Counted from the first letter of the stretch, positions 35,284-44,955 are shown. The stretch is DNA of 64,000 bases from Paenibacillus radicis (ex Xue et al. 2023) (GCF_024722015.1 NZ_JANQBD010000005.1:124001-188000), one strand, 5' to 3'. Made by a program: numbers and translations. Notes: generated by a model from the sequence alone, not told the origin.

Positions 35284-38200
35284 ATGAACATATACCAATT
35301 GAAAAAAAGCTTCGCTCAAGCGAATCCGCGTTTTGGGCCGGTCCCCTTCTGGTGGTGGAGTGCCGAGGAAGTGACGGAAGAACGGATTCGTTGGCAAATG
35401 CAAAAGTTCCGTGATGGCGGCTTACGCAATATTGGTATTATCAACTTGGCACCTACGGGTCCCCAGTACGGTTCTGTAAGTGACCGTCCTGTGTATGCCA
35501 GTGAGGATTGGTGGTGCATGTTCGAGGTTGCTTTGCGTGAAGCAGAGCGGCTCGGCATGTATCTTTGGTTTTATGACCAAATTGGGTTCTCCGGATCGAA
35601 TATGCCGGCTCGTATCGTCACGGAGTCACCGGATATGGCAGGTTACCAGCTTCGCAGATTTTTGCCTGAGGAAGAGCTTCCCGAGTCGTCAGTGGTCCTC
35701 TTTGCAACAAACGAGCATACATACGCTTCTGTCCGGCAGGGCTTCAATTGGCTGGATCCCCGTGCCACAGGGCAACTGCTTGACCGGGTTCATGGCGAAA
35801 TAGAGCGGCGCTTTCCTCACGATCTAGGCAAAACAATAGCAGGAAGCTTTCAAGATGAGCTTCCACCGCTTCCATTATGGACCCCTGAATTGTCCGCTCA
35901 ATATAGGGAGCGCTTTCAGGAGGAGCTGGCTCCACATCTGCCAGCATTGTTCGATCCATTGCCCGGCTCGGAGCAGGTGCGGCGCCGGGTATACCGACTC
36001 GCGGCTGAGCTAGCCGAGCAATCTTTTTTTATACCGCTTGGCGAATGGCATCGCGAGCGGGGAATGCTTATTTGCTGCGATCAGGCTGGACCGGCGAGAA
36101 GAGCCGATCCTAATGGGGCGCAGCGGATCTATTTGGACTATTTCAGGACTCATCGCTGGTATAATGCTCCGGGAACCGATATGGATGGGGAGATCAAGCC
36201 CCACTCTTCGATGGTTCATTTGCACGGGGGCTCGCGGGTGTTTTTGGAATCATTCCATTCCAGCGGTTGGGGCGGGACATTGGAAGAAACGATGCATTGG
36301 CTGCTTCCCTGGTTCCAAGCGGGTGCTACGGTATACAGTCCGCACGCTGTCTATTACAGCACAAGAGGCGGCTGGTGGGAATGGGCACCGCCGGATACGG
36401 GATGGCGTCAGCCTTATTTTGAGCATTACCCGGTTTTTGCGGATACGATTAGCCGCGCCTGCTTTTTGCTGAGCGAGGGATCTCATGTATGCGATGTAGC
36501 CGTCCATTACCCGTCGTATGCAGTATGCGGGTATTTGTCTTTGTCCGATGGCAAAGTTAACGAGCATCCAATGGGTGTAGCGAATCGGGAATCACATGAG
36601 CGAGTAACGCATATTCAAAGCGTTTACCGTAACATTACCGGCAGCTCGAATCGGCGCTCGCAAAAACAGCTTGGTGTGCTTCGGCAGGCCCAGATTGATT
36701 TTGATATAACAGATGACAGCGCTTTGCATAAATCGGAACTGGAAGGTTCTAAGCTAAAAATCGCAGATGAGCGCTTTTCCGTGCTGCTCTTATGTGGAAC
36801 GACGGTCATGGATGAAGAGGCTCGAACGCGTATTGAAGCTTGGCTAAACCAGGGTGGTTCTGTTATTGCCGTTAATGTGCCGGAAGAGGAGCGGGACTTA
36901 GCCCACGCCATTTACGTGGATACCGCAGAGGAGGCGGCTGCATGGATAGAAGCTCGGATCCCCAAAAGAGTGGATGGACCGGGTGAGTCACTGTGCCGAA
37001 AAACGGAGGATACCGATGTTTTCCTGCTGCTTCCTGCGAAGGGCACTTTATTATCTATGCATCAACCAGCGACTCCTCAAACCATTTTACCAGCCTCAGC
37101 TGTATATCGTTTAAGAACAACTCGCACCCCCCAATATTGGGATCCGGTACATGGAAACACGGAGCCTATCGCATATAAGCGTGAAGGTGAGTGGATAGAG
37201 GTTGAGGTACCTTTTGCATCGTGGCCTGGTGCTTTGATCGTCTGTGTGGATGAAGATGACCTTGGAGGAGCAGAGAAAGTAATAGCCAAGCTCGAAGACC
37301 AGCCTGCTCGCTTGTTTCCGGCAGTAGTCCGTCAATCCGGTACGGAGGACGACTCTGAGCAAACGATAGTACTTCCCGAAAAAGGCTGGCAAATCCGTGC
37401 AGAATCAACATTGGACAATCGGTATGGGGACTTTGATTTACATGGAGATACAAGTCAGTTTATGCCGATAGAACGCCGCAGTATGAGTGTCCGTGTTGAA
37501 AGTGAGCTTACCGACGGAGAGAAGGAAGGCTGGCATAAGCCGGAAATTGACGAATCTGAATGGCTAACAAGATTATGGAGCGAATCGACCTATTGGCTAA
37601 TTTGTGAAGGAGAACAATACGAAGAATCCCGTTCCAATCCCAAAGTGTACAGCAACGTATTCGGGGATCTTACTATGCGTTCCTGGGCAGGACGAATGGG
37701 ACGCGTTCCACGCAGGTTTCTCAATCTGGGCAGCTTTAAAAAGAGGGAGCTTGTGTGGGCAAAAACTTACGTATCTGCCCCCAAGGGAGGGAGCTATTGG
37801 ATCCGGACTGAAAGCAACGCCAATGTTACCGGATCGATAAACGGTCAGGAGATTGAATGGATTGGAGGACCGGAGGAGCGTACAGCTTGGATTGAATTGT
37901 GGGAAGGGAGCAATGAGCTGCTGTTAAGGTTTGAGGCTATTGGCAATGGCTTAATGCGAGCAGGCGTTGAAGTGAATAGCTTGGCACATCCACAGCTTCC
38001 CAAATGGCTCTTTACCCGGCAGCCGAATCCGCAATCAAGCTTGAGCAAGACTATCAATTGTCCTTCCGAGCAACCATACAAGAGGGTTCGAATTGTGTTT
38101 GCCGCCCGTGGTCGGGCTATCCTGTACGTGAACGGAATCAAGGTAACGGAGCACGGTGATTTCAACCCGTATATCCGGCAGGGGCAGGAAGAAGTGGACA

Positions 38201-39171
38201 TTACGGCTATGTGGCGGTATGGCGTTAACGAAATCAGATTTGCGCTGCCGGAGGGCAAGGGGGAGGTGTTTGCAGACGGACTGATTGAGCTGCTTAATGG
38301 GCAGTCCATTTCCTTCTGCACCGGAAGTGACTGGTCGGATGAGCAGGGAGGTATTCCTGGAATTCATCATTTTTCCATCCTTCAATTTGCTGAGACCGAA
38401 TCGTTATGGATTTCTGCCAGACCACATCCTCTTCCGCAGGTAGGTTGGTTGATGCCGGATTCTGTGCCTGATCCATTGCCGCTGTCATTTTCGGCTGAAC
38501 CTGCTTCTCTCGGCAGACCAGTCTGGCTCCGTTTTCCGATGCCTGTTGGTTCTACGAGGCTGCATATTCAATGCGCAGGTGAGATGCGTGTCTGGATCAA
38601 TGGCTCTGAAGCAGCAGCCAAAGGGGGCAGTGCCGAATTTGCTCCACAACCGGCTGGAGCCATAGCGGCTGTAAGAATAGTGCCGAACGGGCCCTATTCG
38701 GAAGCGGCAGTTCTGCTCGCGCCGATCCGCTTCGAGGCGGTTCCGGCAGAAGGGGCATTAGGCGATTGGCGGACAGCTCTATGTTTGCCACATCATGGTG
38801 GAGCCGTCGAATATGAGACGGATTTCGAGGTATCGGCATCGACCAGGTCTGGCGCCGAGCTTGAATTGGGTCATGTGCGTGGGACCGCAGAAGCATGGGT
38901 CGATGCTAAGCCGTTAGGCGTGAGGCTGTGGAGACCTTATCGTTTCGCACTCCCTGACTTGCCGGAAGGGAAGCACAGTCTTCGAATTCGCGTGACTAAT
39001 ACATTAGGCACATACTATGAAGTCGGCAGACCCACTAGTCTTGTTGGCGGCAATACGGATGTGACCTACTGGAACCAAGGGCGACATGAGGAGGAACAAG
39101 ACTGGGAGCAATGGTTCCCAAGCGGAGGTTTATACGGGCCTGTTCGTATTGTGGCTGGTAGTCAGGATTAA
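35284..39171 (+). CDS. GH106-like glycoside hydrolase, 1295 residues
   Basis: Full-length relative of the truncated glycosidase at the left edge. It begins FGPVPFWWWSAEEVTEERI, the pattern that opens GH106-like proteins, followed by a barrel-type region with YDQIGFSG (about 98-105) and FQDELP (189-194; the glutamate is a catalytic candidate). About residues 700-1290 contain at least three beta-sandwich modules (for example VSAPKGGSYWI and GRAILYVNGIKV) like GH2 sugar-binding domains. No signal peptide: it should act on imported oligosaccharides. GH106 alpha-L-rhamnosidases include enzymes acting on rhamnogalacturonan II. The ribosome site (GGAAAGG) is weak. Confidence 0.72.
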   Translation: MNIYQLKKSFAQANPRFGPVPFWWWSAEEVTEERIRWQMQKFRDGGLRNIGIINLAPTGPQYGSVSDRPVYASEDWWCMFEVALREAERLGMYLWFYDQIGFSGSNMPARIVTESPDMAGYQLRRFLPEEELPESSVVLFATNEHTYASVRQGFNWLDPRATGQLLDRVHGEIERRFPHDLGKTIAGSFQDELPPLPLWTPELSAQYRERFQEELAPHLPALFDPLPGSEQVRRRVYRLAAELAEQSFFIPLGEWHRERGMLICCDQAGPARRADPNGAQRIYLDYFRTHRWYNAPGTDMDGEIKPHSSMVHLHGGSRVFLESFHSSGWGGTLEETMHWLLPWFQAGATVYSPHAVYYSTRGGWWEWAPPDTGWRQPYFEHYPVFADTISRACFLLSEGSHVCDVAVHYPSYAVCGYLSLSDGKVNEHPMGVANRESHERVTHIQSVYRNITGSSNRRSQKQLGVLRQAQIDFDITDDSALHKSELEGSKLKIADERFSVLLLCGTTVMDEEARTRIEAWLNQGGSVIAVNVPEEERDLAHAIYVDTAEEAAAWIEARIPKRVDGPGESLCRKTEDTDVFLLLPAKGTLLSMHQPATPQTILPASAVYRLRTTRTPQYWDPVHGNTEPIAYKREGEWIEVEVPFASWPGALIVCVDEDDLGGAEKVIAKLEDQPARLFPAVVRQSGTEDDSEQTIVLPEKGWQIRAESTLDNRYGDFDLHGDTSQFMPIERRSMSVRVESELTDGEKEGWHKPEIDESEWLTRLWSESTYWLICEGEQYEESRSNPKVYSNVFGDLTMRSWAGRMGRVPRRFLNLGSFKKRELVWAKTYVSAPKGGSYWIRTESNANVTGSINGQEIEWIGGPEERTAWIELWEGSNELLLRFEAIGNGLMRAGVEVNSLAHPQLPKWLFTRQPNPQSSLSKTINCPSEQPYKRVRIVFAARGRAILYVNGIKVTEHGDFNPYIRQGQEEVDITAMWRYGVNEIRFALPEGKGEVFADGLIELLNGQSISFCTGSDWSDEQGGIPGIHHFSILQFAETESLWISARPHPLPQVGWLMPDSVPDPLPLSFSAEPASLGRPVWLRFPMPVGSTRLHIQCAGEMRVWINGSEAAAKGGSAEFAPQPAGAIAAVRIVPNGPYSEAAVLLAPIRFEAVPAEGALGDWRTALCLPHHGGAVEYETDFEVSASTRSGAELELGHVRGTAEAWVDAKPLGVRLWRPYRFALPDLPEGKHSLRIRVTNTLGTYYEVGRPTSLVGGNTDVTYWNQGRHEEEQDWEQWFPSGGLYGPVRIVAGSQD

Positions 39172-39263
39172 ATCAGCTGTATTCTGGAATCAGTTGGTAG
39201 TTTTTAGTGCCAGCCTTCTGCTTAAAAGCTGATCCCAATTATATGGCAGCAGATGGCAGCACG

Positions 39264-39447
39264 AACTGGAAAACATCCCGCTAATTTTTGTCTTCAGTAC
39301 CATTTAGGAGCATCTTACTGGAAAAACTACCTCTAATTTGTGTGAAAACACCTCTAAGTGGTGAAAGCTGCCAAATTAGCTCCTGAAAATCCAGCTAGAT
39401 GTGACAGGTGGGTAAAACTAATCAGATTAGCGGGAGTTTTTCCAGTT
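39264..39447. repeat. Four-unit palindromic repeat cluster
   Basis: Four copies of a roughly 25-base unit (consensus AACTGGAAAAACT-CC-GCTAAT). Units 1 (39264) and 2 (39316) are direct, units 3 (39371) and 4 (39423) inverted, so unit 1 pairs with 4 and unit 2 with 3 in a nested cruciform. It fills the gap between the GH106-like gene and the leaderless binding protein. Resembles a dispersed intergenic repeat (REP/MITE-like) rather than a gene. Confidence 0.7.
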
Positions 39448-39472
39448 AGTTCCAATCCATGTGCCATCATAT

Positions 39473-39519
39473 GTGATCCTTGCACATGCGTTAATGGCTG
39501 CATGTGCCAGATCACTTTT
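39473..39519 (+). terminator. Terminator-like hairpin just before the next ribosome site
   Basis: GTGATC and GCACATGC on the left pair with GCATGTGC and GATCAC on the right, and TTTT follows. It ends 12 bases before AGGAGG of the gene at 39544. Either the end of the upstream operon or an attenuator controlling the downstream genes. Confidence 0.55.
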
Positions 39520-39543
39520 ATCCTAATCTGTAGGAGGCTTGAA

Positions 39544-40692
39544 ATGAGCATTTTACTTCGCGGCATCACATGGAATCACACAAGGGGATATCTTCCCATG
39601 GTAGCCACATCGCAGCGGTACTCGGAGCTGTTCCCGAACGTGACGATTCAGTGGGACAAACGATCCTTGCAGGAATTCGCAGATTTACCGATTCAAGCAC
39701 TAATTGATCAATATGATTTACTTGTCATTGATCATCCTTGGGCGGGCTATGCAGCAGATTCCCGTGTGCTTCTACCGTTAAATGAGTACTTGCCTGAGGA
39801 TTACATGCGCGATCAGGCTGCAAATTCCGTCGGAGGATCTCATGCGAGCTATCAATTCGACGGCAGTCAAACTGCGCTGGCCATTGACGCTGCAACGCCG
39901 GTTGCTTCATGGCGGGACGATCTTTTGCAGCAGCAAGGGCTGGAGCTTCCTGCGAATTGGGATCAATTGCTTCAACTGGCTGGTAAGGGAGTCGTTGCTT
40001 TCCCGGCTATTCCGATTGATAGCCTTATGAATTTCTATATGTTCTGCTTAGCCAATGGGGAAGAACCATTCATAAGCAGAGAAGAGGTAGTTTCGAGCGA
40101 AATCGGACATGCTGCATTGGAAGCGCTGCGGGAGCTGGCGTCACTTTGCAGTGCGGATATTTTCAGATGGAATCCAATTGCCGTATATGAAGCCATGGCG
40201 CAGCAGGAACATGTAGCCTATTGTCCTTTTGCCTATGGATATTCCAACTATGGACGTGCGGGTTATGGCAAGCATAGACTGTCCTTTGGCGGGTTGGTTG
40301 CATATAAGGATAATGGCCCTCTGCGTTCAACGCTTGGAGGTACTGGCCTTGCCGTATCAGCATCCAGTAAGTACAAATCGGAGGCACTGGGCTATGCCGA
40401 GTTTGCTGCATCCCCTGAGATTCAGAAAACATTGTATACAGCAAGCGGAGGCCAACCGGGGCATAGAAAAGCATGGACGGATGAAGACAATAATCGCCAG
40501 TCCGGGCAGTATTTTGCGAATACACTATCGACTCTGGACCAAGCTTATGTAAGACCGAGGTATAACGGCTATTTGCATTTTCAGGATCATGCCGGAGATT
40601 ACGTTCGCGACTATATGATGCACGGTGGCGATCACAAGCTTATTCTGGAGCAGATGAACCGCTTGTATCGCGAGTCCTTAAATACCAAATAG
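39544..40692 (+). CDS. Solute-binding-protein fold without export signal (1)
   Basis: 382 residues from ATG 39544 (AGGAGG upstream). Pattern of a family-1 extracellular solute-binding protein: ITWNHTRGYLPMVATSQRY at the start, DLLVIDHPWAGYAAD, LPLNEYLPEDYM, SWRDDLLQQQGLELPANWDQLL, and GLAVSASSKYKSEALGYAEF. Yet the protein starts directly with the mature fold: there is no signal peptide, and the upstream frame lies in the repeat cluster and hairpin. It should therefore stay in the cytoplasm. A second leaderless member lies at 42358, with CoA-transferase and MaoC genes between. Role unknown; intracellular ligand sensing or chaperoning of an intermediate is speculation. Confidence 0.72.
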   Translation: MSILLRGITWNHTRGYLPMVATSQRYSELFPNVTIQWDKRSLQEFADLPIQALIDQYDLLVIDHPWAGYAADSRVLLPLNEYLPEDYMRDQAANSVGGSHASYQFDGSQTALAIDAATPVASWRDDLLQQQGLELPANWDQLLQLAGKGVVAFPAIPIDSLMNFYMFCLANGEEPFISREEVVSSEIGHAALEALRELASLCSADIFRWNPIAVYEAMAQQEHVAYCPFAYGYSNYGRAGYGKHRLSFGGLVAYKDNGPLRSTLGGTGLAVSASSKYKSEALGYAEFAASPEIQKTLYTASGGQPGHRKAWTDEDNNRQSGQYFANTLSTLDQAYVRPRYNGYLHFQDHAGDYVRDYMMHGGDHKLILEQMNRLYRESLNTK

Positions 40693-40725
40693 AATCAAAT
40701 GAGAAATCACAAAGGAGCGACACCT

Positions 40726-41886
40726 ATGACAGCAGCGGGCTTCAGACCTTTAGAGGGCTTGCTTGTGCTTGATTTTGCCCAATTTTTATCAGGCCCTTCC
40801 GCGGCATTAAGGCTGGCGGATCTCGGAGCAAGAGTTATTAAGGTAGAACGACCAGATGGCGGTGACCTATGCCGGAGCTTGTATATTTCCAACATGGAGC
40901 TGGATGGGGATAGCACCTTGTTTCATTCCATCAATCGGAATAAAGAGAGTGTTTCAGCCAATTTGAAAAATCCTGAGGATCTTAAGCTGATCCGCGCTTT
41001 GATAGAAAAAGCCGACGTGATGATCCAAAATTTCCGTCCAGGCGTGATCGAAAGGATGGGGCTGCATTATGAAGCCGTTCGTGAATGGAATCCGCGTCTT
41101 GTCTATGGGGAAATTACGGGTTATGGAAAAACAGGTCCATGGAACGGCAAGCCGGGACAGGATTTATTGGTCCAATCGCTCTCGGGATTAACTTGGCTTA
41201 ATGGAGATGCGAATCAGCCGCCTGTTCCTTTTGGGCTATCTATTGCGGATATGTTTGCAGGCGCTCATTTGGTGCAGGGCATTCTTGCTTGCCTAGTAAG
41301 GCGTGGGTTGAAGGGAATCGGTGGGCATGTAGAGGTAAGCCTGTTGGAATCGATTCTCGATTTTCAATTCGAGGTGCTTACCACTCACATGAACGATGGT
41401 GGCAAGCTGCCTGAGCGAAGCACGGTAAACAATGCCAACGCCTACTTAGGGGCACCGTATGGTATTTATCAAACTGCTGACGGTTATCTTGCTTTGGCAA
41501 TGGGATCTGTCATCAAATTAGGACAATTGCTGGAATGCGCCGCACTGGGTTCTTTTCATGAGCCTTCCACATGGTTCTCGCGCAGAGATGAGATTAAGGG
41601 GATTCTAAGAGATCATCTAAAAAGCCAGTCGACAGCCTATTGGATAGCCCGGCTGGAACCTGCTGATTATTGGTGTGCCGAAGTGCTGGATTGGAAGCAG
41701 CTATTGGAACATGAGGCATTCCGGGCTTTGAACATGACTCAGCAAACGGTGAACGGCAGTGGGGCCGCGCTTACAACGACACGTTGTCCTATACGCATTG
41801 ATGGCGGCTTGCTTACTTCTGCTGTAGGAGCGCCAAAAATCGGGGAGCACAATGATAAAATCAAGGCGGAGGTATTAAACGCATGA
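40726..41886 (+). CDS. Family III CoA-transferase (CaiB/BaiF)
   Basis: 386 residues from ATG 40726, eight bases after AAAGGAG. Starts with [27 protein letters not shown], the family N-terminus, then [11 protein letters not shown] and [29 protein letters not shown] carries the aspartate expected to form the acyl anhydride. Transfers CoA between carboxylic acids, so the pathway here includes a CoA thioester, which the described apiose routes do not need. It overlaps the MaoC-like gene by four bases. Confidence 0.87.
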   Translation: MTAAGFRPLEGLLVLDFAQFLSGPSAALRLADLGARVIKVERPDGGDLCRSLYISNMELDGDSTLFHSINRNKESVSANLKNPEDLKLIRALIEKADVMIQNFRPGVIERMGLHYEAVREWNPRLVYGEITGYGKTGPWNGKPGQDLLVQSLSGLTWLNGDANQPPVPFGLSIADMFAGAHLVQGILACLVRRGLKGIGGHVEVSLLESILDFQFEVLTTHMNDGGKLPERSTVNNANAYLGAPYGIYQTADGYLALAMGSVIKLGQLLECAALGSFHEPSTWFSRRDEIKGILRDHLKSQSTAYWIARLEPADYWCAEVLDWKQLLEHEAFRALNMTQQTVNGSGAALTTTRCPIRIDGGLLTSAVGAPKIGEHNDKIKAEVLNA

Positions 41887-42332
41887 TTCGATCGCAGTTT
41901 TTTGAGCAATATGAGCTTGAGTCAGCTCGGGAGTCTTTTGGCCGAACCATAACAGAAACAGACATCGTGATGCATGCGGGGCAGACGGGTGACTTTTATC
42001 CGCATCATATGGACGCAGAGTGGTGCAAGGAACAGGACTTTGGCCAGCGAATTGCACATGGCACGTTGATTTTTAGCGTGGCTGTTGGGATGACGGCGGC
42101 AGAGGTGAATCCCGAGGCATTTTCGTACGGTTATGACCGATTGAGATTTGTAAAGCCTGTCTTTATCGGGGATACAATTAAAGTCCGTGCGACTATTCAT
42201 GAAAAGAAGGATCATCCTAAACGTCAGGAATTCGGTATCGTAAGCGAGCGATGTGAAGCATTTAATCAACGTGGTGAAACCGTATTGGTGTGCGACCATT
42301 TACTAATGGTAAGAAAACAACAGCAGACCTAA
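41883..42332 (+). CDS. MaoC-like hot-dog dehydratase/hydratase
   Basis: 149 residues. Single hot-dog fold with the MaoC active-site pattern: GDFYPHHMD (catalytic Asp and His) followed by [18 protein letters not shown]-specific enoyl-CoA hydratases and beta-methylmalyl/mesaconyl-CoA-type dehydratases share this layout. Translation is coupled to the CoA-transferase through ATGA, so the two probably act in sequence: acyl-CoA formation, then hydration or dehydration. Substrate unknown. Confidence 0.85.
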   Translation: MIRSQFFEQYELESARESFGRTITETDIVMHAGQTGDFYPHHMDAEWCKEQDFGQRIAHGTLIFSVAVGMTAAEVNPEAFSYGYDRLRFVKPVFIGDTIKVRATIHEKKDHPKRQEFGIVSERCEAFNQRGETVLVCDHLLMVRKQQQT

Positions 42333-42357
42333 AGTTAGCGAGCCGGGGGCGGAATGA

Positions 42358-43623
42358 ATGGAGACAATAGATGCGAATAGTCACAAGCTGAAGCTGATTT
42401 CACGGGAGTTTGCTGGGTTTGAAGCTTCTTTCGGGGTTCAGGCAAGCTACTTCAAAAAACTAACCGGATGGGATATTGAACGGGAGTTTGAGGAAATTCA
42501 CCGATTGTATGATCGCATGATTGCAGGGAAGGAAGCACTTTCCGATTCGCATGATTTATTTCTGTGCGTCACAGATTGGCTGCCGGAAGCGATACAGCAA
42601 GGATTGTTGGTTCCGCTGAATGAGTTTCTTCACGCAGATCCGCCTGAAGGCTGGCCCCTGGCCTGGTCTTCCAGTATGCGAGGGCTGCAAACGGACAAGG
42701 ACGGTAGCGTTTATGGTATTGCGTACCATGATGGTCCGGAGATGTTTATTTACCGCAGTGATTTATTTAACGATCAGGTGGAAAAGGAAGCTTTTTATAA
42801 AGAATATGGATATCCGTTGGAAGTGCCTGAGACTTGGAGTCAGTTCGTAGATACAGCGAGATTTTTCACCAGACCGGAAGAGGGAATGCATGGTGCATTA
42901 ACAGCGTCCTATCCCGATGGCCATAATAATGTGTACGACTTTCTAATCCAGCTCTGGAGCCGTGGCGGTGAGTTGGTTTCGAGTGATTGGCAGCCGGTTT
43001 TTCATCAGAGTATCGGTCAGGAAGCTTTGCAATTTTTGGTTGATTTGATTCATAAACATGGAGTTGTGCCTAAGGAAGCTTTGGAAATGGATAGTGTTAA
43101 GAGTGGCAATTATTTTGCTCAAGGAAGCGTAGCTATGATGTGGAACTGGGCAGGCTTCGCTGCCGTTGCAGAAATGCCGAGCATGTCTATAATTGCTGGG
43201 AAAGTAGGCACGGGCTTAATTCCAAAAGGTGATGGGCCGGATGGACGCCACATGTCGCTCAATATTTATTGGATACTTGGTATCCCGGTAGGCAGCACGA
43301 ATCAAGCTATGGCTTACCAATTCATTAAAGAAACGGCATCTGCTGCGATGGATAAAGCGACTTCGATGTGCGGAGGTAACGGGACACGTTTATCCACATG
43401 GAGAGACGATGAAGTGCGCAAGCAATTTCCATATTACAGAAACATAGAGATTGTGCATCAAAATGTCAACAGTCCGCTGCCGATTCCCGAATATCCTGCG
43501 ATAAACGAAGTGCTGTCACAGATGGTAGATGATGCTTTGAATCTTCGATGCAGCGTATCTGAGGCTCTGGCGAAGGCTGCTGGACAAGTGCATAATATTT
43601 TGAAAAAAGGCGGCTACTGCTGA
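42358..43623 (+). CDS. Solute-binding-protein fold without export signal (2)
   Basis: 421 residues; ribosome site weak (GGGGGCGG). Family-1 solute-binding pattern: HDLFLCVTDWLPEAIQQGLLVPLNE, VYGIAYHDGPEMFIYRSDLF, PETWSQFVDTARFF, FAQGSVAMMWNWAGFAAV and GNGTRLSTWRD. The N-terminus METIDANSHKLKLISREF is already the first strand of the fold, and no hydrophobic signal or lipobox exists, so the protein appears cytoplasmic. It lies 26 bases after the MaoC-like gene and 31 before a Gfo/Idh/MocA gene, well inside an operon. Only moderately similar to the leaderless protein at 39544. Confidence 0.75.
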   Translation: METIDANSHKLKLISREFAGFEASFGVQASYFKKLTGWDIEREFEEIHRLYDRMIAGKEALSDSHDLFLCVTDWLPEAIQQGLLVPLNEFLHADPPEGWPLAWSSSMRGLQTDKDGSVYGIAYHDGPEMFIYRSDLFNDQVEKEAFYKEYGYPLEVPETWSQFVDTARFFTRPEEGMHGALTASYPDGHNNVYDFLIQLWSRGGELVSSDWQPVFHQSIGQEALQFLVDLIHKHGVVPKEALEMDSVKSGNYFAQGSVAMMWNWAGFAAVAEMPSMSIIAGKVGTGLIPKGDGPDGRHMSLNIYWILGIPVGSTNQAMAYQFIKETASAAMDKATSMCGGNGTRLSTWRDDEVRKQFPYYRNIEIVHQNVNSPLPIPEYPAINEVLSQMVDDALNLRCSVSEALAKAAGQVHNILKKGGYC

Positions 43624-43653
43624 CGAATGACTTGTTGAATGGAGGAGATACGA

Positions 43654-44763
43654 ATGAGCCTAGTTCATGATGGTGATAGACTTATCAACCTGGACTATAA
43701 ACCACAAATGCCTCATGATAAATCAAAAGGGATTGCAATCGTTGGCGCTGGAGAGATAGTTGTTCACGCACATTTGCCTGCATATCGGATGGCTGGATTT
43801 CGTGTCATTGGTATTTACGATCTGGACAGAATCAAAGCAGAAGCGGCCGCTCAGGAGTATCCTTCCATGGTGGTATTTGCTTCATTGCAAGCTCTGCTGC
43901 AGCATCCTGAGGTTGAAATCGTTGATATTGCGGTTCCGGCTAAATATCAGTCAGAAGTAGCTAAGCAAGCAGCGGCACAAGGCAAGCATATCTTATGCCA
44001 GAAGCCGTTAGCGGAAACTTATGGTGAAGCGAAGACTTTGGTGGAAGCCTGTGCTGCTTATGGCATTAAGGCTGCCGTCAATCAGCAGATGCGCTGGTCT
44101 CCCGGCATTCAAGCAAGCCGCTCTATAGTTAAGAATGGCTGGCTTGGAGCATCGCTGCAAGCCTCGATCCAAGTCAATGTTCATACACAATGGGAAAATT
44201 GGCCATGGCTTGTACAGATCCCTACGCTTGAAGTAATGTATCACAGCATCCATTATATAGATTCAGTCCGCTACGTGCTGGGGCTGAGCCCGGAGTATGT
44301 ATACGCGGATGGATCCAAGTTTCCCGGTCAGCCTTATAAAGGCGAAACCCGTACGATGATCCATATGAAATTTCCCGGTGAAGCCCGCGGTCTTATCCAT
44401 GATAATCATAACAATCATATGCCGCAGGATGACTGGTATGCTACGTTCCGCTTCGAAGGGACCGAAGGCAACATCAGCGGGACTAACGGAGCGCTCTATA
44501 ATTATCCGACTGGGCAAGAGGATACGATAAGCTTTTACAGCAATAGCTTGGAAGCGGGGCGACTCTACTCGCCTTCATTGGAAGGTAGGTGGTTCCCTCA
44601 TGCTTTCATGGGGACCATGGGTGAGTTGATGCGGGCTATTGAAGAGAATCGTGAGCCTGAGAACAGCATTTTGGATAATTTGACTACTTTACAGACTGTT
44701 TTTGCTGCGTATCGCTCGATGACGGAGAATCGTCCGGTTTATTTGGAGGAAGTGGATATTTAA
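43654..44763 (+). CDS. Gfo/Idh/MocA-family oxidoreductase 2
   Basis: 369 residues from ATG 43654 (GGAGGAGA upstream). NAD(P)-binding loop GIAIVGAGEIVVHAHL, the EKP-equivalent motif CQKPLAETYGEA near residue 115, and a C-terminal sheet with YHSIHYIDSVRY, whose His-Asp pair is at the usual active-site position. The EKP motif reads QKP, a common variant. Likely oxidises a sugar, lactone-forming aldose or inositol-like compound. Last gene of the catabolic block, followed by a terminator. Confidence 0.85.
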   Translation: MSLVHDGDRLINLDYKPQMPHDKSKGIAIVGAGEIVVHAHLPAYRMAGFRVIGIYDLDRIKAEAAAQEYPSMVVFASLQALLQHPEVEIVDIAVPAKYQSEVAKQAAAQGKHILCQKPLAETYGEAKTLVEACAAYGIKAAVNQQMRWSPGIQASRSIVKNGWLGASLQASIQVNVHTQWENWPWLVQIPTLEVMYHSIHYIDSVRYVLGLSPEYVYADGSKFPGQPYKGETRTMIHMKFPGEARGLIHDNHNNHMPQDDWYATFRFEGTEGNISGTNGALYNYPTGQEDTISFYSNSLEAGRLYSPSLEGRWFPHAFMGTMGELMRAIEENREPENSILDNLTTLQTVFAAYRSMTENRPVYLEEVDI

Positions 44764-44771
44764 TGGGAATG

Positions 44772-44798
44772 CGGCTGGTAGGGATACCGGTCGTTTTT
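44772..44798 (+). terminator. Rho-independent terminator
   Basis: CGGCTGGTA-GGGA-TACCGGTCG-TTTTT, a nine-pair stem with two G-U pairs, 8 bases after the oxidoreductase stop. Confidence 0.8.
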
Positions 44799-44890
44799 GT
44801 GTGTCATTAATTACAAAGTATGAACGAGCGCGTCTTGTTGAGATTCTGATTCTGCCTGAGTGGTTTTTTACGTGGATATGGATTAAATAA

Positions 44891-44955
44891 CCTATAAATT
44901 AGAAGGGATCAACCTATGATGCGGGGATTTTTTTGTAATATAGTCAACATAAGAT
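44891..44955 (+). promoter_or_regulatory. Promoter D with 22-bp direct repeat (AraC-like site)
   Basis: CCTATAAA at 44891 and CCTATGAT at 44913, 22 bp apart; preceding AA is shared too (AACCTAT twice). -10 candidate TAAGAT at 44950, 59 bp from the first half-site. The clearest double site of the set; drives the pectin-degrading secreted proteins. Confidence 0.65.
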
